Shown here one piece after another: positions 39,100 through 48,827 of a stretch of DNA of 64,000 nt (the stretch's first letter is position 1; each line of letters starts with the position of its first letter). A program made the position numbers and the translations under genes. Under the pieces are notes generated by a model. It saw only the letters and a list, made by a program, of their open reading frames with translations, made no database searches and was not told where the DNA came from. The DNA is from Pseudomonas asgharzadehiana (GTDB taxonomy: Bacteria > Pseudomonadota > Gammaproteobacteria > Pseudomonadales > Pseudomonadaceae), in contig NZ_CP077079.1 of NCBI RefSeq assembly GCF_019139815.1, positions 868,001 to 932,000 of the forward strand, written 5' to 3'.

Positions 39100-40443
39100 T
39101 CAGTTAGCTCCCAGCCAAAGCCCTTGGCGATTCAGCCGCCAGGCAATCGCCCACAGCGTCAAACTGCGCACCGCCATGAACAGCAGGAAAGTTATCCACA
39201 GTCCGTGGTTGCCCAGCCCCTGCAACGCCCAGGCAATCGGCAGCACCAACAACACCGTCAGCACCATCCCATTGCGCATTTCGCGCGCGCGCGTTGCGCC
39301 GATAAACAAGCCATCGAGCAAATAACTCCACACCGCAATCAACGGCAGTACCGCCAGGTAAGGCAGGTAGAGGTCAGCCGTTTCGCGCACGCTGGGGATA
39401 TCGGTTTGCATGGCGATAAACACGTGCCCGGCCAAGGTGAACAACAGCGTAAAGCCAACGCTGGCGATCAGCGACCAACCGCCGGCCACTACCAGCGAGC
39501 GGCGCAGGGCTTGGCGGTCTCGGGCGCCGATGGCGTGCCCGCACAGGGCTTCGACGGCGTGAGCCAGGCCGTCCAGGGCATGCGCGGTCAGCAACAGCCC
39601 ATTGAGCAGCAAGGCATTGGCGGCCACCGTGGCATCCCCCAGGCGTGCGCCTTGTACGGTGATCATAAAGAACACCGACTGCAGCGCCAGGCTGCGGATA
39701 AAGATGTCGCGGTTTACCGCCAGCAGTGGGCGCCAGCTGTGCCACCGCTTCAACGCGGCCCAGGCGATATGGCCGGGGTAGGCGCGCAGGGCTTTTTGCG
39801 TGAGCGCCAGGCCGAGCAGGGCGCCGGTCCATTCGGCGATCACCGAGGCGCGGGCGGAGCCGACCACGCCCCAGTCCAGGCCGAGGACAAACCACAGGTT
39901 CAGCGCAATATTCACCAGGTTGGTGGTCAGCAGGATCGCCAGCGGTGCGCGGGCGTTCTGCGTGCCGAGGAACCAGCCGACCAAGGCATAGCTGGCCAGC
40001 GCGGCGGGCAGGCCGAACAGACGCGTGTGGAAGAAGTCGCGGGTCAGTTGGTTCAATTCGGGCGAGGGCTGCATCCATTCCAGGGCCAGGTGGCTCAGCG
40101 GAATGCCCACGGTGCCGAGCAGCATCGCCAGGCCCAGCGCCAGCAGCAAACCTTGCAACAGGATCTGCCGCAGTGCCGCGCCATCATTGCGCCCGGCGGC
40201 CTGGGCGGCGAACCCGGTAGAGCCCATGCGCAAAAAGCCCATGGCCCAGGCAAGGAAGGTATACAGGCTGGCCCCGACGGCCACCGCGCCCAGTTGATGG
40301 GCGTGGGGCAAGTGGCCGATGACCATGCTGTCCACCAGCGCCACCAGCGGCACGGAGATATTCGACAGAATCATCGGCGCGGCCAAAGCCCATACACGGT
40401 GATGCGTAGGGCGGTCGCGCCAGTCAGTCAGTAAGGTGGGCAT
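39100..40443 (-). CDS. MATE family efflux transporter (DinF-like branch)
   Basis: Inner-membrane exporter of 447 residues with 12 predicted helices. The first helices carry VWALAAPMILSNISVPLVAL and VDSMVIGHL, the family entry motif; MGFLRMGSTGFAAQAAGRND is typical of the DinF-like branch. C-terminal GIPLSHLALEWMQPSP and PLIAVWSYLLDGLFIGATRA also fit. Substrates are commonly organic cations or drugs, driven by Na+ or H+, but cannot be assigned. The ATG at 40443 (MPTLLTDWRDRPTHHR) was chosen over an upstream codon in a poorly conserved lead. Confidence 0.9.
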   Translation of the reverse strand: MPTLLTDWRDRPTHHRVWALAAPMILSNISVPLVALVDSMVIGHLPHAHQLGAVAVGASLYTFLAWAMGFLRMGSTGFAAQAAGRNDGAALRQILLQGLLLALGLAMLLGTVGIPLSHLALEWMQPSPELNQLTRDFFHTRLFGLPAALASYALVGWFLGTQNARAPLAILLTTNLVNIALNLWFVLGLDWGVVGSARASVIAEWTGALLGLALTQKALRAYPGHIAWAALKRWHSWRPLLAVNRDIFIRSLALQSVFFMITVQGARLGDATVAANALLLNGLLLTAHALDGLAHAVEALCGHAIGARDRQALRRSLVVAGGWSLIASVGFTLLFTLAGHVFIAMQTDIPSVRETADLYLPYLAVLPLIAVWSYLLDGLFIGATRAREMRNGMVLTVLLVLPIAWALQGLGNHGLWITFLLFMAVRSLTLWAIAWRLNRQGLWLGAN

Positions 40444-40497
40444 GCGGGCTCCTTGGGGGAGCGGCATTGTACCCGGCCATCAGCCGCGCAGCAGGGC

Positions 40498-40525
40498 GAA
40501 TGTGGGAGGGGGGCCTCCCTCATTT
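40498..40525. repeat. Half REP element upstream of the MATE gene
   Basis: GAATGTGGGAGGGGGGCCTC followed by CCTCATTTT is a shortened inverted repeat of the window's REP family. It lies between the divergent MATE and alpha-2-macroglobulin genes, near their promoters. No second arm was found nearby. Confidence 0.6.
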
Positions 40526-40674
40526 TGATCTTCGCAGGCTGTGGGATTTGGCTTGGCTTCAGGCTCCTCCAGAACAAACCCACCCTCCGTCGGTCAATGT
40601 GACCAGCGCCACATCGGCCTTACCCCGGCTGATATATAGTTCACCCCCCGGTTCCCTCTGACGATGAGTGCCCC

Positions 40675-43600
40675 ATGCTTAACAAAGGACTGTTTCTCGC
40701 TTGCGCGCTGGCCCTGCTGAGCGCCTGCGATTCCTCCGACAAACCCGCCGCTCCCACCGCTCCTGCGGCGGCGGCGACCACCGCGCCGAAACCGGTCAAG
40801 GCCGCGGTGGATGTGGCGGCGTTGAAGCAGCGTTATGCCGGGCGTGAGTTGAGCGTGGTGGACGTGTCCGAGGTGCAGTTGGACGGGGCCAGCACGCTGT
40901 CGGTGAGTTTCTCGATCCCGCTGGACCCCGATCAGAAGTTCGCCGACAAACTCCATCTGGTGGACAGCAAGTCCGGCAAGGTCGACGGCGCCTGGGAGCT
41001 GTCCGACAACCTGATGGAGCTGCGCCTGCGCCATCTGGAACCCCAGCGCAAATTGGTGTTGACGGTGGATGCCGGGGTCGAGGCAGTCAATCAAAACAAG
41101 CTCGCCGCCGAATACACCGCCCGCCTGGAAACCCGCGACCTGCAAGCCACTGTCGGCTTCGCCAGCCGTGGCACGCTGTTGCCGACGCGCCTGGCCGAGG
41201 GCCTGCCGGTGATTGCGTTGAACGTCGACAAGATCGACGTCGAATTCTTCCGTATCAAGCCCGAATCGCTGCCCTCGTTCCTGGCGCAGTGGGGGCGCAA
41301 TACCAGCCTGCAAAGTTATGAGTCCCGCGAATTGCTGCCGCTGGCCGACCTGGTCTATGGCGGCCGCTTCGACCTGAAACCTGCACGCAACACCCGCGAA
41401 ACGCTGTTGCTGCCGATCGCCGGCCTCAAACAATTGCAGCAGCCGGGGGTGTACCTGGCGGTGATGCGCGCGTCGGGCACCTACAACTATTCGCAGCCGG
41501 CCACGCTATTTACCTTGAGTGACATCGGCCTGTCGGTGCATCGCTACGCCAATCGTCTGGATGTGTTCACCCAGGCTCTGGACGGCGGCAAGGCGCTGGA
41601 CGACGTGGCCCTGGAAGTGCTCGACGCCGACGGCCGAGTGGTCGGCCAGGGCAAGACCGAAAAGGGCGGCCACGCGCAGCTGCCGTTGCCGAAAAAAGCC
41701 CAGGTGCTGCTGGCCAAGCAGGGCGAGCAAACCAGCCTGTTGCGCCTGGACAGCGCGGCGCTGGACCTGGCGGAGTTCGATATTGGCGGCCAACCGTCGA
41801 ACCCACTGCAGTTTTTTGTGTTCGGCCCGCGCGACCTGTACCGCCCCGGCGAAACCGTGCTGCTCAATGCGCTGCTGCGCGACAAGGACGGCAATGCAGT
41901 CAAGCCGCAACCGGTGAGTGTCGAGGTGCGCCGCCCCGACGAACAGGTCAGCCGCAAGTTTGTGTGGGACGCCGACGCTTCCGGCCTCTATCAATATCAA
42001 TTGCAACTGGCCGGCGAAGCACCGACCGGGCGCTGGCAGTTGGTGTTCGACCTGGGCGATGGCAAACCGCAATTGTATGAATTCCTCGTCGAAGACTTCC
42101 TGCCCGAGCGCCTGGCGCTCGAACTCAAGGGCAGCGACACGCCGCTGAACCCAGCGCAGACCGCAGTGATTCAGCTCGACGGGCGCTACCTCTACGGCGC
42201 GCCGGCCGCCGGCAATCGGGTCAGCGGGCAAGTGTATGTGCGGCCCTTGCGTGAAGCGGTCAAGGCGCTGCCGGGCTATCAATTCGGCTCCGTCACCGAA
42301 GAAGAACTGAGCCAGGATTTCGAACTGGACGAGGGCGTGCTGGATGCCAAGGGCCAGGAAAAAATCATCCTGGAAAGCAAATGGGCCGAGGCCAAGTCGC
42401 CGCTGCAACTGATCGTGCAGGCCAGCCTGCAGGAGTCGGGCGGACGCCCGATTACCCGACGCCTGGTGCAACCGATCTGGCCGGCGGAGCAGATGCCGGG
42501 CCTGCGTGGGCTGTTTGACGGCACCGAAACCAATGGCGATGGCCCGGCGGAATTCGAAGTGCTGCTGGCCAACCCGGACGGGCAGAAACTCGCCGCGCAG
42601 AACCTTAAGGTGCGCCTGGTGCGCGAGCGCCGCGACTACTACTGGAACTACTCGGACAACGACGGCTGGAGCTACCACTACAACGAGAAATTCCTCAACC
42701 TCGACGAACAGAGCCTGAACATCAAGGCCGGCGACACCGCCAAGGTCAGCTTCCAGGTGGAGTGGGGGCCGTACCGCGTCGAGGTCGAAGACCCGCAGAC
42801 CGGCCTGGTCAGCAGCCTGCGCTTCTGGGCCGGTTACCAGGCCCAGGACAACACCGAAGGCGGCGCCGTGCGCCCCGACCAGGTCAAGCTGGCGCTGGAT
42901 AAACCGGCGTATGGCGACGGCGATACCGCCAACGTCACCGTTACGCCGCCGGCCGCCGGTAAAGGCTACCTGTTGGTGGAGTCCGCCGAAGGGCCATTGT
43001 GGTGGCAGGAAATCGAGGTGCCGGCCGAAGGCAAAAGCTTCGCGGTGAAGCTCGACCCGAAATGGTCGCGCCATGACCTGTACGTGAGTGCGTTGGTGAT
43101 TCGTCCCGGCGAGCGCAAAGCCAATATCACCCCCAAACGGGCGGTTGGCTTGCTGCACCTGCCGTTGGATCGCACCCAGCGCAAACTGGGCGTTACCCTC
43201 ACCGCGCCGGAAAAAATGCGTCCCAAGCAGCCGTTGACGGTGAAAGTCGCGGCCAAGAATGCCGATGGCAGCGTCCCCAAACAGGTGCATGTGCTGGTAG
43301 CGGCAGTGGACGTGGGCATCCTCAATATCACCCAATACCCGACGCCCGATCCCTACGCCAGCCTGTTCGGCCGCAAGGCCTATGGCGTGGACCAGTTCGA
43401 CATCTACGGCCAACTGATCGAAGCCGGCCAGGGCCGTCTGGCCAGCCTGGCCTTTGGCGGTGATGCCGCGCTGGCCAAGGGCGGCAAGCGCCCGGACACC
43501 AGCGTGACCATCGTCGCCCTGCAAAGCGCGCCGGTAGCCCTGAATGACAAGGGCGAGGGCGAAGTCAGCGTCAATATCCCCGACTTCAACGGCGAACTGC

Positions 43601-45576
43601 GCCTGATGGCCCAGGCCTGGAGCGAAGATCGCTACGGCATGGCTGAAGCCAGGACGGTGATTGCCGCGCCGCTGATCGCCGAGCTGTCGGCGCCGCGCTT
43701 CCTCGCGGGTGGAGACCAGACCAGCCTGGCGCTGGACCTGTCCAACCTGTCGGGCAAGGCGCAGAAACTCGACGTGCAACTGAGCGCAGACGGCCAGTTG
43801 GAGCTCGTCAACGGTGGCGCGCAAACCGTCGAACTCAAGCAGGGCCAGCGCACGACGCTGCGTATTCCGGTCAAAGCCTGGGGCGGTTTGGGCCAGGGCA
43901 AGGTGAAAGTGACGGTCAACGGGCTGGACCTGCCGGGTGAAAGCCTGCCGCCGTTCAGCCGGGAGTGGGCCCTGGGTGTGCGTCCTGCGTACCCCGCGTT
44001 GCTCAAGCAGTATCGCGCGGTGCTGAAAAGCGAACCCTGGAGCTTGCCTGCCGCCACCCTTGAGCAATTCGATACCTCGGGGCGCGAAGCGCTGCTGAGC
44101 CTGTCGAGCCGGCCGCCGTTGAATCTCGGGGCGCAGATCAAGGCGCTCAAGGCCTACCCATACGGTTGCCTGGAGCAAACCGCCAGCGGCCTGTACCCGT
44201 CGCTGTATGCCGACGATGCGTTGCTCAAGCGCCTGAGCATCAAGGGCGAGCCGGATGCCGAGCGCAAACGCAAGATCGAACTGGGCATCGAACGCCTGCT
44301 GGGCATGCAGCGCTACAACGGCAGCTTTGGCTTGTGGGGCGCCGATGGCGAGGAAGAATATTGGCTGACCGCCTACGTCACCGACTTCTTGCTGCGTGCC
44401 CGCGACCAGGGTTTTGCCGTGCCGGGCGACGCGCTGAAAAAGGCCAGCGAGCGCCTGTTGCGGTATGTGCAGGAGCGCAACCTGATCGAGGTCGATTACA
44501 GCGACAATGCCGAACACACGCGCTTTGCCGTGCAAGCGTATGCAGGCATGGTGTTGGCGCGCAGTCAGCAGGCGCCGCTGGGGGCGTTGCGCAGTATTTT
44601 CGAGCGCCGCAGCGATGCGCGTTCCGGGTTGCCGCTGGTGCAGTTGGCCGTCGCCCTGCAAAAAATGGGCGATCAGCCGCGTGCGGACCAGGCCTTGCAG
44701 GCCGGCTTGGCGGCGCAGCGCAGCGCCAAGGAATGGCTGGCCGACTATGGCAGCCCGCTGCGTGACCAAGCGATGATCTTGGCCTTGCTTGAAGAAAACG
44801 ATCTGGCCAAGGGCAAGCGTGAAGAGCGCCTGTTTACGCTGTCGGACCAATTGGCGGCCAGCCCGTATTTGTCGACCCAGGAGCGTAATTCGCTGTTCCT
44901 GGCCGGGCGGCTTGGGTTCGCCCGGCCTGAGGCAAACTGGCAAGTATCCCTGACCGGCAGTGGCGGCGTACGCGAGTTGAATAACCAACAATCGACGCTG
45001 CAACTGGACGACAAATTGCTCTCCGACGACCTGAGCCTGAGCAATCAGAGTGACACGCCGGTGTATCAGCAACTGACCATTTCGGGTTACCCCCAGGTGC
45101 CACCGGCGCCGGGTGGCGAGAACCTGAGCATCCGCCGCGAATACCTGGGCATGAATGGCCAGCCGCTGAACCTGCGCAACCTCAATAGCGGCGACCTGGT
45201 ACTGGTGCATTTGGCGGTCAGCGCCAAGCAGCGTGTGCCGGATGCCTTGGTGGTCGACCTGCTGCCCGCCGGCCTGGAGCTGGAAAACCAGAACCTGGCG
45301 CAAAGCGCCGCCAGCCTGGAAAACGCCAGCAGCCAAGTGAAGGAGTGGCGTGAGTCGATGCAGAACGCGGCGCTCAAGCATCAGGAATTCCGTGATGATC
45401 GCTACGTGGCGGCGATCAACCTGGACAGCGATGGCACCACGCACCTGCTGTACCTGGCGCGTGCGGTGACACCGGGCACTTACCGCGTGCCGCCGCCGCA
45501 GGTGGAGTCGATGTACCGGCCGAACTGGCAGGCGGTGGGAGAGACCCCGGCGGATCTGGTGATCAAGGGCCGCTGA
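40675..45576 (+). CDS. Bacterial alpha-2-macroglobulin lipoprotein (YfhM type)
   Basis: Large envelope protein of 1633 residues. The signal peptide ends in the lipobox LLSAC (C18), so it is lipid-anchored. The order is that of type-I bacterial alpha-2-macroglobulins: N-terminal MG domains, a macroglobulin core (GPRDLYRPGETVLLNALLRD is typical), then the thioester domain with CLEQ at 1165-1168 and a C-terminal receptor-like domain. The thioester traps and blocks attacking proteases in the periplasm. The family partner PBP1C lies just downstream, as in E. coli yfhM-pbpC, which supports a joint defence and repair role. The ATG at 40675 follows a weak site. Confidence 0.93.
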   Translation: MLNKGLFLACALALLSACDSSDKPAAPTAPAAAATTAPKPVKAAVDVAALKQRYAGRELSVVDVSEVQLDGASTLSVSFSIPLDPDQKFADKLHLVDSKSGKVDGAWELSDNLMELRLRHLEPQRKLVLTVDAGVEAVNQNKLAAEYTARLETRDLQATVGFASRGTLLPTRLAEGLPVIALNVDKIDVEFFRIKPESLPSFLAQWGRNTSLQSYESRELLPLADLVYGGRFDLKPARNTRETLLLPIAGLKQLQQPGVYLAVMRASGTYNYSQPATLFTLSDIGLSVHRYANRLDVFTQALDGGKALDDVALEVLDADGRVVGQGKTEKGGHAQLPLPKKAQVLLAKQGEQTSLLRLDSAALDLAEFDIGGQPSNPLQFFVFGPRDLYRPGETVLLNALLRDKDGNAVKPQPVSVEVRRPDEQVSRKFVWDADASGLYQYQLQLAGEAPTGRWQLVFDLGDGKPQLYEFLVEDFLPERLALELKGSDTPLNPAQTAVIQLDGRYLYGAPAAGNRVSGQVYVRPLREAVKALPGYQFGSVTEEELSQDFELDEGVLDAKGQEKIILESKWAEAKSPLQLIVQASLQESGGRPITRRLVQPIWPAEQMPGLRGLFDGTETNGDGPAEFEVLLANPDGQKLAAQNLKVRLVRERRDYYWNYSDNDGWSYHYNEKFLNLDEQSLNIKAGDTAKVSFQVEWGPYRVEVEDPQTGLVSSLRFWAGYQAQDNTEGGAVRPDQVKLALDKPAYGDGDTANVTVTPPAAGKGYLLVESAEGPLWWQEIEVPAEGKSFAVKLDPKWSRHDLYVSALVIRPGERKANITPKRAVGLLHLPLDRTQRKLGVTLTAPEKMRPKQPLTVKVAAKNADGSVPKQVHVLVAAVDVGILNITQYPTPDPYASLFGRKAYGVDQFDIYGQLIEAGQGRLASLAFGGDAALAKGGKRPDTSVTIVALQSAPVALNDKGEGEVSVNIPDFNGELRLMAQAWSEDRYGMAEARTVIAAPLIAELSAPRFLAGGDQTSLALDLSNLSGKAQKLDVQLSADGQLELVNGGAQTVELKQGQRTTLRIPVKAWGGLGQGKVKVTVNGLDLPGESLPPFSREWALGVRPAYPALLKQYRAVLKSEPWSLPAATLEQFDTSGREALLSLSSRPPLNLGAQIKALKAYPYGCLEQTASGLYPSLYADDALLKRLSIKGEPDAERKRKIELGIERLLGMQRYNGSFGLWGADGEEEYWLTAYVTDFLLRARDQGFAVPGDALKKASERLLRYVQERNLIEVDYSDNAEHTRFAVQAYAGMVLARSQQAPLGALRSIFERRSDARSGLPLVQLAVALQKMGDQPRADQALQAGLAAQRSAKEWLADYGSPLRDQAMILALLEENDLAKGKREERLFTLSDQLAASPYLSTQERNSLFLAGRLGFARPEANWQVSLTGSGGVRELNNQQSTLQLDDKLLSDDLSLSNQSDTPVYQQLTISGYPQVPPAPGGENLSIRREYLGMNGQPLNLRNLNSGDLVLVHLAVSAKQRVPDALVVDLLPAGLELENQNLAQSAASLENASSQVKEWRESMQNAALKHQEFRDDRYVAAINLDSDGTTHLLYLARAVTPGTYRVPPPQVESMYRPNWQAVGETPADLVIKGR

Positions 45577-45599
45577 TACTTCAGCTTGGAATGAAGATG

Positions 45600-45645
45600 A
45601 ATGTGGGAGGGGCGGTGCGACGATTCGACTGGCTCCCTCCCACAG
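45600..45645. repeat. Variant REP element after the alpha-2-macroglobulin gene
   Basis: AATGTGGGAGGGGCGGTGCG then ACGATTCGACTGGCTCCCTC and CCACA form a hairpin between the convergent macroglobulin gene and the small membrane-protein gene. The left 30 bases are shared with the repeat at 55725, a REP variant with a GCGACGATTCGACT insert. Confidence 0.75.
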
Positions 45646-45666
45646 GGGGCTGTGGCAGTTTCAGGG

Positions 45667-45960
45667 TCAGTGCACGACCCAACTGAGCAGCCACAGGCCC
45701 AGCATCAACCAGATAATCCCCATGATGATCGATGCCCGCATGAATGCGCGTACCGCCGAATACAACAACATCAGGCCGATGATCAGCGTGAGAATGCTGA
45801 TGATCGAGGTGTCCATGCCCAACGTGCGCGACAGGCCTTCGATAAAGTTGCCGCCGGCATGGGTCAGCGCACCGAACAGCCCACTGAGGCCATCGACGAT
45901 AAACCGGATGACGGAACCGAGCGCCTGGCCCAACCATTCGAAGAAGCTTTCTACCTGCAT
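45667..45960 (-). CDS. Small membrane protein of unknown function
   Basis: Protein of 97 residues. An amphipathic N-terminal part (ESFFEWLGQALGSVIRFIVD, then LSGLFGALTHAGGNFIEG) is followed by two or three membrane helices (about 50-95, ILTLIIGLMLLYSAV and IIMGIIWLMLGLWLLSWVV). I do not recognise a named family. AGGA lies 6 bases before the ATG. It is transcribed opposite to, and between, the alpha-2-macroglobulin and PBP1C genes. Coding is supported by the strongly biased hydrophobic protein and the ribosome site. Confidence 0.7.
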   Translation of the reverse strand: MQVESFFEWLGQALGSVIRFIVDGLSGLFGALTHAGGNFIEGLSRTLGMDTSIISILTLIIGLMLLYSAVRAFMRASIIMGIIWLMLGLWLLSWVVH

Positions 45961-46049
45961 GTGTGTGTCCTGATGAGAAGGTGGGCGTATCTGTGCATTG
46001 GTTGTTATTGCGACAGGCTAGTTCCCTACAAGCATAGAGGTTTGCCGGT

Positions 46050-48413
46050 TTGAGGTTTCGATTAATCCTTCAAGGGCGTACACGGGGCCCACAGGGTTTA
46101 CTGCGCTGGGCTCTTGGGTCTGTGCTGCTGGTGATTGCCCTGTTATGGCTGGCCGACCGCATCTGGCCCTTGCCCTTGCCCCAGGATGACCTGGCACGGG
46201 TGGTTCTGGCCGAGGATGGCACACCGTTGTGGCGGTTCGCCGATGCCAATGGCGTGTGGCGCTACCCGGTGCAGACCAACGAAGTGTCGCCGTATTACCT
46301 GGATGCGTTGCTCACCTACGAAGACCGCTGGTTCTTCCAGCACCCGGGCGTAAACCCGCTGGCACTGGCGCGGGCGACCTGGCAGAACCTGACCGGTGCG
46401 CGGGTGGTGTCTGGCGGCAGCACCTTGTCGATGCAGGTGGCGCGCTTGCTCGATCCGCATTCGCGCACCTTCCAGGGAAAGTTGCGTCAACTGTGGCGTA
46501 CGGCGCAGCTGGAATGGCACTTGTCCAAGGATGAAATTCTCACCCTTTACCTCAACCGCGCGCCGTTTGGCGGCACCTTGCAAGGCGTGGCGGCGGCCAG
46601 TTGGGCCTACCTGGGCAAGTCCCCGTCACAGTTGACCCATGCCGAAGCGGCGCTGCTCGCGGTGTTGCCCCAGGCGCCGAGCCGTTTGCGCCCGGACCGT
46701 CACGCGCAACGCGCCCAGGCTGCCCGCGACAAGGTGCTGCGCCGCCTGGGCGAGTTCAAGGTATGGCCGCAATCAGCCGTCGATGAAGCCCTGCAAGAGC
46801 CGCTGTTGCTCGCCCCGCGCCTGGAGCCAAGCCTTGCCCCGTTGCTCGCCCGGCGTCTGAACCGCCCCGACAGCCCGCCGCTTATTCGCACCACCGTGGA
46901 CGCCAACCTGCAACGCCGCCTCGAAGACCTGCTGCTGGGATGGCGTGCGCGGTTGCCGGAGCACACCTCGGCCGCGATCCTGGTGGTCGAGGCAGAAAGC
47001 ATGGCGGTGCGCGCCTACCTGGGCTCGGTGGACATCAACGACGCCAAGCGTTTCGGTCATGTGGACATGATCAGCGCGTTGCGTTCGCCCGGCTCCACCC
47101 TCAAACCCTTTTTGTACGGCATGGCGTTGGATGAAGGCTTGATCCACTCCGAATCGCTGTTGCAAGACGTGCCCCGGCGCTACGGCGATTACCGGCCGGG
47201 CAACTTCTCCATGGGGTTTACCGGCGCGGTGCCGGCGAGCACGGCGCTGTCCAGTTCGCTCAACCTGCCGGCGGTGCAGTTGCTGGAAGCGTACGGGCCC
47301 AAGCGCTTTGCCGCCCAGATGCGTATCGGCGGCGTGCCCCTGGCATTGCCGGCGTTGGCCGAGCCCAACCTGGCGCTGATCCTGGGCGGCGCGGGTAGCC
47401 GACTGGAAGACCTGGTGAGCGGCTACAGCGCCTTCGCCCGCGACGGCAAGAGCGCCACCTTGCGATTGCAGCCGGACGACACGCTTAGAGAACGGCCGTT
47501 GCTGTCGCCAGGGGCTGCCTGGATTGTGCGGCGCATCCTCAGCGGCCAGGCACGGCCGGACCGCGACCCGCGCGCCGAACTGGTCCAGCGCCCGGTGCTG
47601 GCCTGGAAAACCGGCACCAGCTACGGTTTTCGCGACGCCTGGGCGATCGGCGTGGGGCCGCGCTATTTGATCGGCGTGTGGATCGGCCGACCGGACGGCA
47701 CGCCGGTGCCGGGGCAGTTCGGCCTGGCTTCGGCTGCGCCGTTGATGCTGCAAGTACACGACGTGCTGACCAACCGCGACAGCCAGCGCGGCATCAGCGC
47801 CCCGGTTAAACCGGTGCCGGCGAACGTGGGTGTGGCGGCGATCTGTTGGCCGCTCGGCCAGCCCATGAGCCGCGGCGACCCCAATTGCCGGCGCCAGCGC
47901 TTCGCCTGGACACTGGACAACACCACGCCGCCGACCTTGCAGGCCTTGGACCAACCGCTGAGTGTGGGCTTGATGGAAAGTATCTGGGTCAACGCCAGGG
48001 GGCTGCGGGTGGATGCCCATTGCCCGGGCGCGGTCGCCAGGCGTATCGCCCTGTGGCCCGCGCCGCTGGAACCGTGGCTGCCGAGGGCGGAACGCCGTGA
48101 AGCGCGCATCCCGGCGGCCGACCCGGAGTGCCCGCCACCGGCACTGGCGGCGTCCTCGCCGCTGTCAATCGTCGGCGTGCGCGAAGGCGACCAACTGCGC
48201 CTGCCCGCCGGCAGCCAACAAACCTTGCGCCTGAAACTTTCCGCCCTGGGCGGCAGTGGCCGACGCTGGTGGTTCCTCAACGGCGAGCCGCTGGGCGACA
48301 GTGCCAATCAGGACTTCATCAATGCCAGTTTCGAGCGGTTGGGGCGTTATCAGCTCAGTGTCCTTGATGAGGCTGGCCAAACGGCACGCCTTGAATTCAG
48401 CGTTGTTGATTAA
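46050..48413 (+). CDS. pbpC: Penicillin-binding protein 1C PbpC
   Basis: Bifunctional peptidoglycan synthase of 787 residues. TM helix at about 20-38. The transglycosylase domain (about 50-230) has TYEDRWFFQHPGVNP with the catalytic E91, and SGGSTLSMQVARLLDPHSRT. The transpeptidase-like domain has SPGSTLKPF (S349, K352), SSSLN and WKTGTSYGFRDAW (K520). A C-terminal BiPBP_C domain follows. PBP1C is tied to the adjacent alpha-2-macroglobulin in wall repair. The start appears to be TTG at 46050, with AGAGG 9 bases upstream; no ATG lies before the membrane helix. Confidence 0.93.
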   Translation: MRFRLILQGRTRGPQGLLRWALGSVLLVIALLWLADRIWPLPLPQDDLARVVLAEDGTPLWRFADANGVWRYPVQTNEVSPYYLDALLTYEDRWFFQHPGVNPLALARATWQNLTGARVVSGGSTLSMQVARLLDPHSRTFQGKLRQLWRTAQLEWHLSKDEILTLYLNRAPFGGTLQGVAAASWAYLGKSPSQLTHAEAALLAVLPQAPSRLRPDRHAQRAQAARDKVLRRLGEFKVWPQSAVDEALQEPLLLAPRLEPSLAPLLARRLNRPDSPPLIRTTVDANLQRRLEDLLLGWRARLPEHTSAAILVVEAESMAVRAYLGSVDINDAKRFGHVDMISALRSPGSTLKPFLYGMALDEGLIHSESLLQDVPRRYGDYRPGNFSMGFTGAVPASTALSSSLNLPAVQLLEAYGPKRFAAQMRIGGVPLALPALAEPNLALILGGAGSRLEDLVSGYSAFARDGKSATLRLQPDDTLRERPLLSPGAAWIVRRILSGQARPDRDPRAELVQRPVLAWKTGTSYGFRDAWAIGVGPRYLIGVWIGRPDGTPVPGQFGLASAAPLMLQVHDVLTNRDSQRGISAPVKPVPANVGVAAICWPLGQPMSRGDPNCRRQRFAWTLDNTTPPTLQALDQPLSVGLMESIWVNARGLRVDAHCPGAVARRIALWPAPLEPWLPRAERREARIPAADPECPPPALAASSPLSIVGVREGDQLRLPAGSQQTLRLKLSALGGSGRRWWFLNGEPLGDSANQDFINASFERLGRYQLSVLDEAGQTARLEFSVVD

Positions 48414-48416
48414 ATT

Positions 48417-48442
48417 GCCATCGGGAGCAAGCCCCGATGGCG
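48417..48442 (+). terminator. Hairpin after pbpC, REP-derived, possible terminator
   Basis: GCCATCGGG and CCCGATGGC pair around AGCAAGC. The sequence is the inner part of the window's REP family (GCCATCGGGAGCAAGCCCC) and begins 4 bases after the pbpC stop codon. There is no T-run, so termination would be weak. Confidence 0.5.
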
Positions 48443-48518
48443 GCCTTGAGCACAACGCACCTATTCACTTGCCTTCATCCCTGATCCCCCCGAAGCTACA
48501 CACCTTCAGGAGCCCAGC

Positions 48519-48827
48519 ATGAACCTCGAACACCTCACCGAACGCCTGCACCGCATCCGCGATACCAACCACTGGAAGCAGTTCCACAGCCCGAAAAACC
48601 TGGCCATGGCCGCCAGTGTGGAAATGTCCGAACTGGTGGAGATTTTCCAATGGCTCACCGAAGACCAATCGCGCCAGTTGCCTGCCGATAAACTTGCCCA
48701 CGCCGGGCAGGAAGTCGGCGATATCGTGCTGTACCTGCTGTTGTTGTGCAGCGAGTTGGGCCTGGACATGAACGAAGTGGTACGCGCCAAACTGGCCGAC
48801 AGCGAACGGCGGTTTAGCCATGAGTGA
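48519..48827 (+). CDS. MazG-like nucleotide pyrophosphohydrolase
   Basis: Small protein of 102 residues in the MazG/dCTPase-like superfamily. FHSPKNLAMAASVEMSELVE carries the E-x2-E-type metal-binding helix (SVEMSELVEIF). QEVGDIVLYLLLLCSELGLD carries the second metal motif E-x2-D. The fold hydrolyses NTPs or dNTPs to the monophosphate; the substrate is unknown. It overlaps cmoM by 8 bases, so the two are translationally coupled. AGGAGCCCAGC gives the ribosome site. Confidence 0.9.
   Translation: MNLEHLTERLHRIRDTNHWKQFHSPKNLAMAASVEMSELVEIFQWLTEDQSRQLPADKLAHAGQEVGDIVLYLLLLCSELGLDMNEVVRAKLADSERRFSHE

Noticed and set aside
41506..45444. A 1312-codon open frame opposite the alpha-2-macroglobulin gene
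   Set aside because: It is the antisense shadow of a high-GC gene. Its protein is rich in Arg, Gln, Ala and His without domain motifs, while the plus strand gives a complete, motif-bearing protein.
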